Assembly (NCBI GenBank): GCA_965250195.1
Contig: OZ252295.1
Coordinates: forward strand, 992,001 to 1,056,000
Direction: 5' to 3'
DNA: 64,000 bases
Source of the DNA: CAUZIR01 sp965250195
GTDB lineage: Bacteria; Chloroflexota; Dehalococcoidia; Lucifugimonadales; UBA2962
In this document: positions 61,749-64,000 of the stretch, piece after piece
Position numbering within the stretch: position 1 is the stretch's first letter
Layout: each line of letters opens with the position of its first letter
The notes under the pieces: model-generated
What the model was told of the DNA's origin: nothing
The model's database searches: none
What the model saw: the letters and a program-made list of their open reading frames with translations, nothing else
Program-made: the position numbers and the translations under genes

Positions 61749-63191
61749 CTAAGCGAGGGGCAACTCGAAGGTGAACTTGGACCCCTCGCCCGGCGTGCTG
61801 CTGGCGTAGACGGTCCCGCCGTGCGCTTCTACGATGTGGCGTGAGATGGTAAGCCCCAGGCCGGACCCGCCCGTCTCCCGTGTGCGCGATGGATCCGCGC
61901 GGTAGAAGCGGTCGAACACCCTTCCGGTATCCTCGGGCGTCATGCCCCGGCCGCTGTCCGTCACCGACACACCCGCCATTCGGCCGTCGGTTATCCACAT
62001 GGCCACCCGAACCGATCCCCCCTCGGGAGTGTGAGTGACAGCGTTGTCGAGTAGATTGCCGAGCACCTGCGTAATGCGGTCTCCATCGGCCATTACTTCG
62101 GTGTCTCCCGTCACTTCGAGCGAAAGCTCGACGCCCGCGGTCGCCGCTCTTGGTTCGAAGACCTCTACCCCTGACCGCACCACCCCTGCCAATGCGATAG
62201 GGCTTAACGTGAGAGGCAATGCCCCCGCCTCCGCCAGTGCGAGTACTCGAAGGTCCTCGACGAGCCGGGTGAACTGTCCCACCAGCCCTTGCAGGCGCCC
62301 CAGAACCTCGGGGTCCGGCGCCAGCACGCCCTCCTGCATGGCTTCTACGTACCCCTGAATGTTCGAGAGCGGGGTACGCAGTTCGTGGGATATGTCGGCG
62401 ACCATTTGCCGCCTGTTCGTTTCTGCCTGCTCAAGGTCGGTGGCCATCGCGTTAAACGTGTCGCTGAGTCGGCCGATCTCGTCCCTGCCGGGCTCGGGCA
62501 CCCGCTGGCTCAGGTCGCCGCGCCCCAGTTGCTTGGCCGCTCCGCTGAGGACGCGCACCGGCCGCAAAAGGCCTCGCGACATGAGAATAATGAGAAGCAC
62601 CCCGGCCGCAGCCGCCACGCCTCCCGACCACATCAGCGTCCGGTTGACCGCCGCCACAATGCGGTCCGGTGGCGGGTCGCGCAGAACATCGGCCTCGCCT
62701 CCGGTCAGTCCGCTCGCCGTGAAATCGGCGTCAGGAGACGGGTTCGCCAACTCTACGGTAAAGAAAGCCGCCTGCCTGTTGCCCGGCCGGACGAAGACGT
62801 ACCCGCCGTCCCCGTCCACCGCCAGCACAGCGTCGTTCGGCGCGCCCCTGTTGGGCCGAAGCCGCACATCGCCGGGGCGGTCAGCCGTCCGTCGAGTGAC
62901 GTCGGCCAGGGCAAAGTCCGGGCCATCGGTGAGCAAGATCTCCCAGCCAAACAGTTCGGCTGCCTGCTGAACCCGCCTGCGCACCTCCTCGGAATCAACG
63001 TGACCGCCGGACTCGGCCACGAGGTCCTGTATTCGCCGCGCCCGCGCACCGGCCACGTCCTCTTCAAACCTGTTCGTCTCACGCGCGGCCACGCCACCGA
63101 CATAAAGCGACACGCTGGTGAGTGCGATCGCCAGTACCGCGACGAAGCCGACGACCAGACGGAACTGGAGGCTGTGAAAGATATTAGGCAT
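61749..63191 (-). CDS. Sensor histidine kinase, BaeS/PhoR-like
   Basis: The start is ATG 63191, 8 bp inside the 3-prime end of the response regulator, giving 480 residues. First membrane helix about residues 12-33, an extracellular domain of about 160 residues, a second helix about 215-238, HAMP domain RGLLRPVRVLSGAAKQLGRGDLSQRV, the phosphoacceptor His in ADISHELRTPLSNIQGYVE, and the catalytic ATPase motifs QVLGNLLDNAVTHTPEGG (N box), VTDSGRGM (G1) and GGSGLGLTISRH (G2). It should autophosphorylate on His in response to an unknown extracytoplasmic signal. Its cognate regulator next door has lost its receiver domain. Confidence 0.92.
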   Translation of the reverse strand: MPNIFHSLQFRLVVGFVAVLAIALTSVSLYVGGVAARETNRFEEDVAGARARRIQDLVAESGGHVDSEEVRRRVQQAAELFGWEILLTDGPDFALADVTRRTADRPGDVRLRPNRGAPNDAVLAVDGDGGYVFVRPGNRQAAFFTVELANPSPDADFTASGLTGGEADVLRDPPPDRIVAAVNRTLMWSGGVAAAAGVLLIILMSRGLLRPVRVLSGAAKQLGRGDLSQRVPEPGRDEIGRLSDTFNAMATDLEQAETNRRQMVADISHELRTPLSNIQGYVEAMQEGVLAPDPEVLGRLQGLVGQFTRLVEDLRVLALAEAGALPLTLSPIALAGVVRSGVEVFEPRAATAGVELSLEVTGDTEVMADGDRITQVLGNLLDNAVTHTPEGGSVRVAMWITDGRMAGVSVTDSGRGMTPEDTGRVFDRFYRADPSRTRETGGSGLGLTISRHIVEAHGGTVYASSTPGEGSKFTFELPLA

Positions 63192-63600
63192 CGGCAAGCC
63201 TGTAGCCCACGCCATAGACGGTCTCAATAAGATCGCCGCCCGACGAGCGCTCCTTGAGCTTGCGGCGCAGGTTGGACACGTGCCTATCGACCGTGCGGTC
63301 AAAACCGTCGAAGTCGTGCCCGAACACGGCGTTGATCACGTTATGGCGGGTAATCACCCGTTTGGGGTTGGAAAGCACGTGCACCAAAATTGCGAACTCG
63401 GTGCGAGTCAGGTCCATGAGGGCGCCGTCCACGCTCGCCACTCTGCCCGCCGTGTCCACTGAGACATCCCTGTGCGTCAGCACGCCACCCGGCGCCGCAT
63501 CGCCGTTGGGTGCCGCCCGCCGCAACACGGCCCGCACCCGGGCCGCCAGTTCTCTCGGGCTGAAAGGTTTCGTAAGGGAATTACATACTATTTTAGCCAA
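63184..63600 (-). pseudogene. OmpR-type response regulator, receiver domain removed by an insertion element
   Basis: The remaining 138-residue frame starts at a TTG inside the insertion element (MAKIVCNS is element-derived). It then continues with LTKPFSPRELAARVRAVLRR, the last part of a receiver domain after the conserved Lys, and a complete winged-helix output domain (LTRTEFAILVHVLSNPKRVITRHNVIN, DRTVDRHVSNLRRKL, ETVYGVGYRL). The phosphorylated Asp and the other 90 or so receiver residues are missing and should lie beyond 64000 on the other side of the element. It overlaps the kinase gene by 8 bp. If transcribed, the free DNA-binding domain would be insensitive to the kinase. Confidence 0.85.
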
Positions 63601-63648
63601 AACCCCTTGACAAACGGGCCGCAGTTGGCTAAAATAAAGCTGTAATTC
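63578..63648. repeat. Imperfect inverted repeat at the left end of the IS1595-type element
   Basis: GAATTACA-TACTATTTTAGCCAA (63578-63600) and the reverse complement of 63625-63648 (GAATTACA-GCTTTATTTTAGCCAA) match except for a few central bases. The left arm sits exactly where the regulator homology stops, so it probably marks the element's end; the right arm may be a transposase-binding subterminal copy. Confidence 0.5.
63607..63635 (+). promoter_or_regulatory. Strong sigma-70 promoter of the IS1595-type transposase
   Basis: TTGACA (63607-63612), a 17-bp spacer and TAAAAT (63630-63635) match consensus at 6/6 and 5/6. It lies about 30 bp upstream of the transposase start, between and overlapping the arms of the inverted repeat. 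Confidence 0.7.
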
Positions 63649-63668
63649 ATACGGAGATGCAAGCGCAA

Positions 63669-64000
63669 ATGGTAACCAAACGCGGCCCAGGAAAAGCCTA
63701 CCGAAAGGGTATCAGCCTCCTTGAAGTCACGCAACGCTTCGACACAGTTGAGAAGGCCGAAGCGTGGTTCATTGAACAGCGCTGGCCCAGCGGCGTGGCC
63801 TGTCCCGGATGCGGAAGCGTTAACGTTCTCACTGTCGCCAGCCGGAAGCCCCAGCCGTTCCGTTGCCGAGACTGCCGCAAGTGCTTCAGCGTCAAGACCG
63901 GAACGGTACTCCACAGTTCCAATATCCCGCTCAACAAGTGGGCCATAGCGTTCTACCTGTACAGCACCAACCTCAAGGGCGTGTCGAGCATGAAGCTTCA
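63669..64000 (+). CDS. IS1595-family transposase, N-terminal part
   Basis: The frame runs from ATG 63669 (or ATG 63657, which is directly against GGAG) off the right edge; 110 residues are seen. A zinc ribbon CPGCGS...CRDCRKCF near residues 45-75 is followed by SVKTGTVLHSSNIPLNKWAIAFYLYSTNLKGVSSMKL, which is characteristic of IS1595/ISXO2-like transposases whose catalytic domain lies further on. It is responsible for the insertion that cut the adjacent response regulator. Whether the gene is complete cannot be seen. Confidence 0.88.
   Translation, partial: MVTKRGPGKAYRKGISLLEVTQRFDTVEKAEAWFIEQRWPSGVACPGCGSVNVLTVASRKPQPFRCRDCRKCFSVKTGTVLHSSNIPLNKWAIAFYLYSTNLKGVSSMKL

Noticed and set aside
61483..61998. 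Minus-strand frame of 171 codons reaching past the kinase gene into the repeat
   Set aside because: It is out of frame with the kinase for most of its length, lacks a ribosome binding site and ends inside the repeat copy.

Overview
This is a GC-rich bacterial chromosome window, densely packed with about 57 protein genes and no tRNA or rRNA gene that I can see. Gene content points to a Chloroflexota-type heterotroph, perhaps of the SAR202/Dehalococcoidia kind. The hints are a fused GT39-DUF2298 membrane protein and many paralogous catabolic enzymes (amidases, phosphotriesterase-like lactonases, amidohydrolases, short-chain dehydrogenases, a luciferase-like monooxygenase, a flavin reductase, MFS carriers). 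Taxonomy is inference only.

Layout. 1-8.4 kb: start of an SLC13 permease, a DUF3179 protein with an in-frame UGA, a frameshifted GDCCVxC zinc-ribbon gene, acetolactate synthase coupled to a site-2 protease, an aquaglyceroporin, the PrkA kinase and a membrane protein. 8.6-16.7 kb: citrate synthase, a small ABM monooxygenase, an aldo/keto reductase and a 2-oxoacid (pyruvate/acetoin-type) dehydrogenase locus with one E2, two E1-alpha and two E1-beta genes. 16.8-20.5 kb: amidohydrolase, DapA-like aldolase, phosphotriesterase homologue and a stand-alone RAM domain. 20.6-23.6 kb: a 3.04-kb transposon with 18-bp perfect inverted ends and a 4-bp AAAC target duplication. 23.8-36 kb: two MFS carriers, a flavin reductase, a SulP transporter, the 1565-aa membrane glycosyltransferase, a second amidohydrolase and a TPR lipoprotein. 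36-43 kb: polysaccharide deacetylase, two class IV aminotransferases, O-methyltransferase, propeller lipoprotein, and a probable metal-efflux operon with a double cupredoxin lipoprotein. 43-49.6 kb: a tightly coupled catabolic run, then acetamidase, oligoribonuclease and a ZnuA-like lipoprotein. 49.6-54.5 kb: PstS behind a predicted PHO box, an MFS carrier, an ArsM-like methyltransferase with a second in-frame UGA, a TSUP exporter and an SDR. 54.6-61.4 kb: two amidases, an alcohol dehydrogenase, a broken kelch lipoprotein gene and a second phosphotriesterase homologue. 61.7-64 kb: a histidine kinase and a response regulator whose receiver domain has been cut off by an IS1595-type element running off the window.

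The most interesting signals are: (i) two candidate selenoproteins, in each of which UGA stands where the family has a conserved Cys and is followed at the right distance by a perfect 7-bp hairpin with a 5-nt loop carrying G at position 2; (ii) an unnamed dispersed two-hairpin repeat with at least six copies and compensatory stem changes, two of them inside the coding sequence of the giant membrane protein; (iii) the passenger-carrying transposon.
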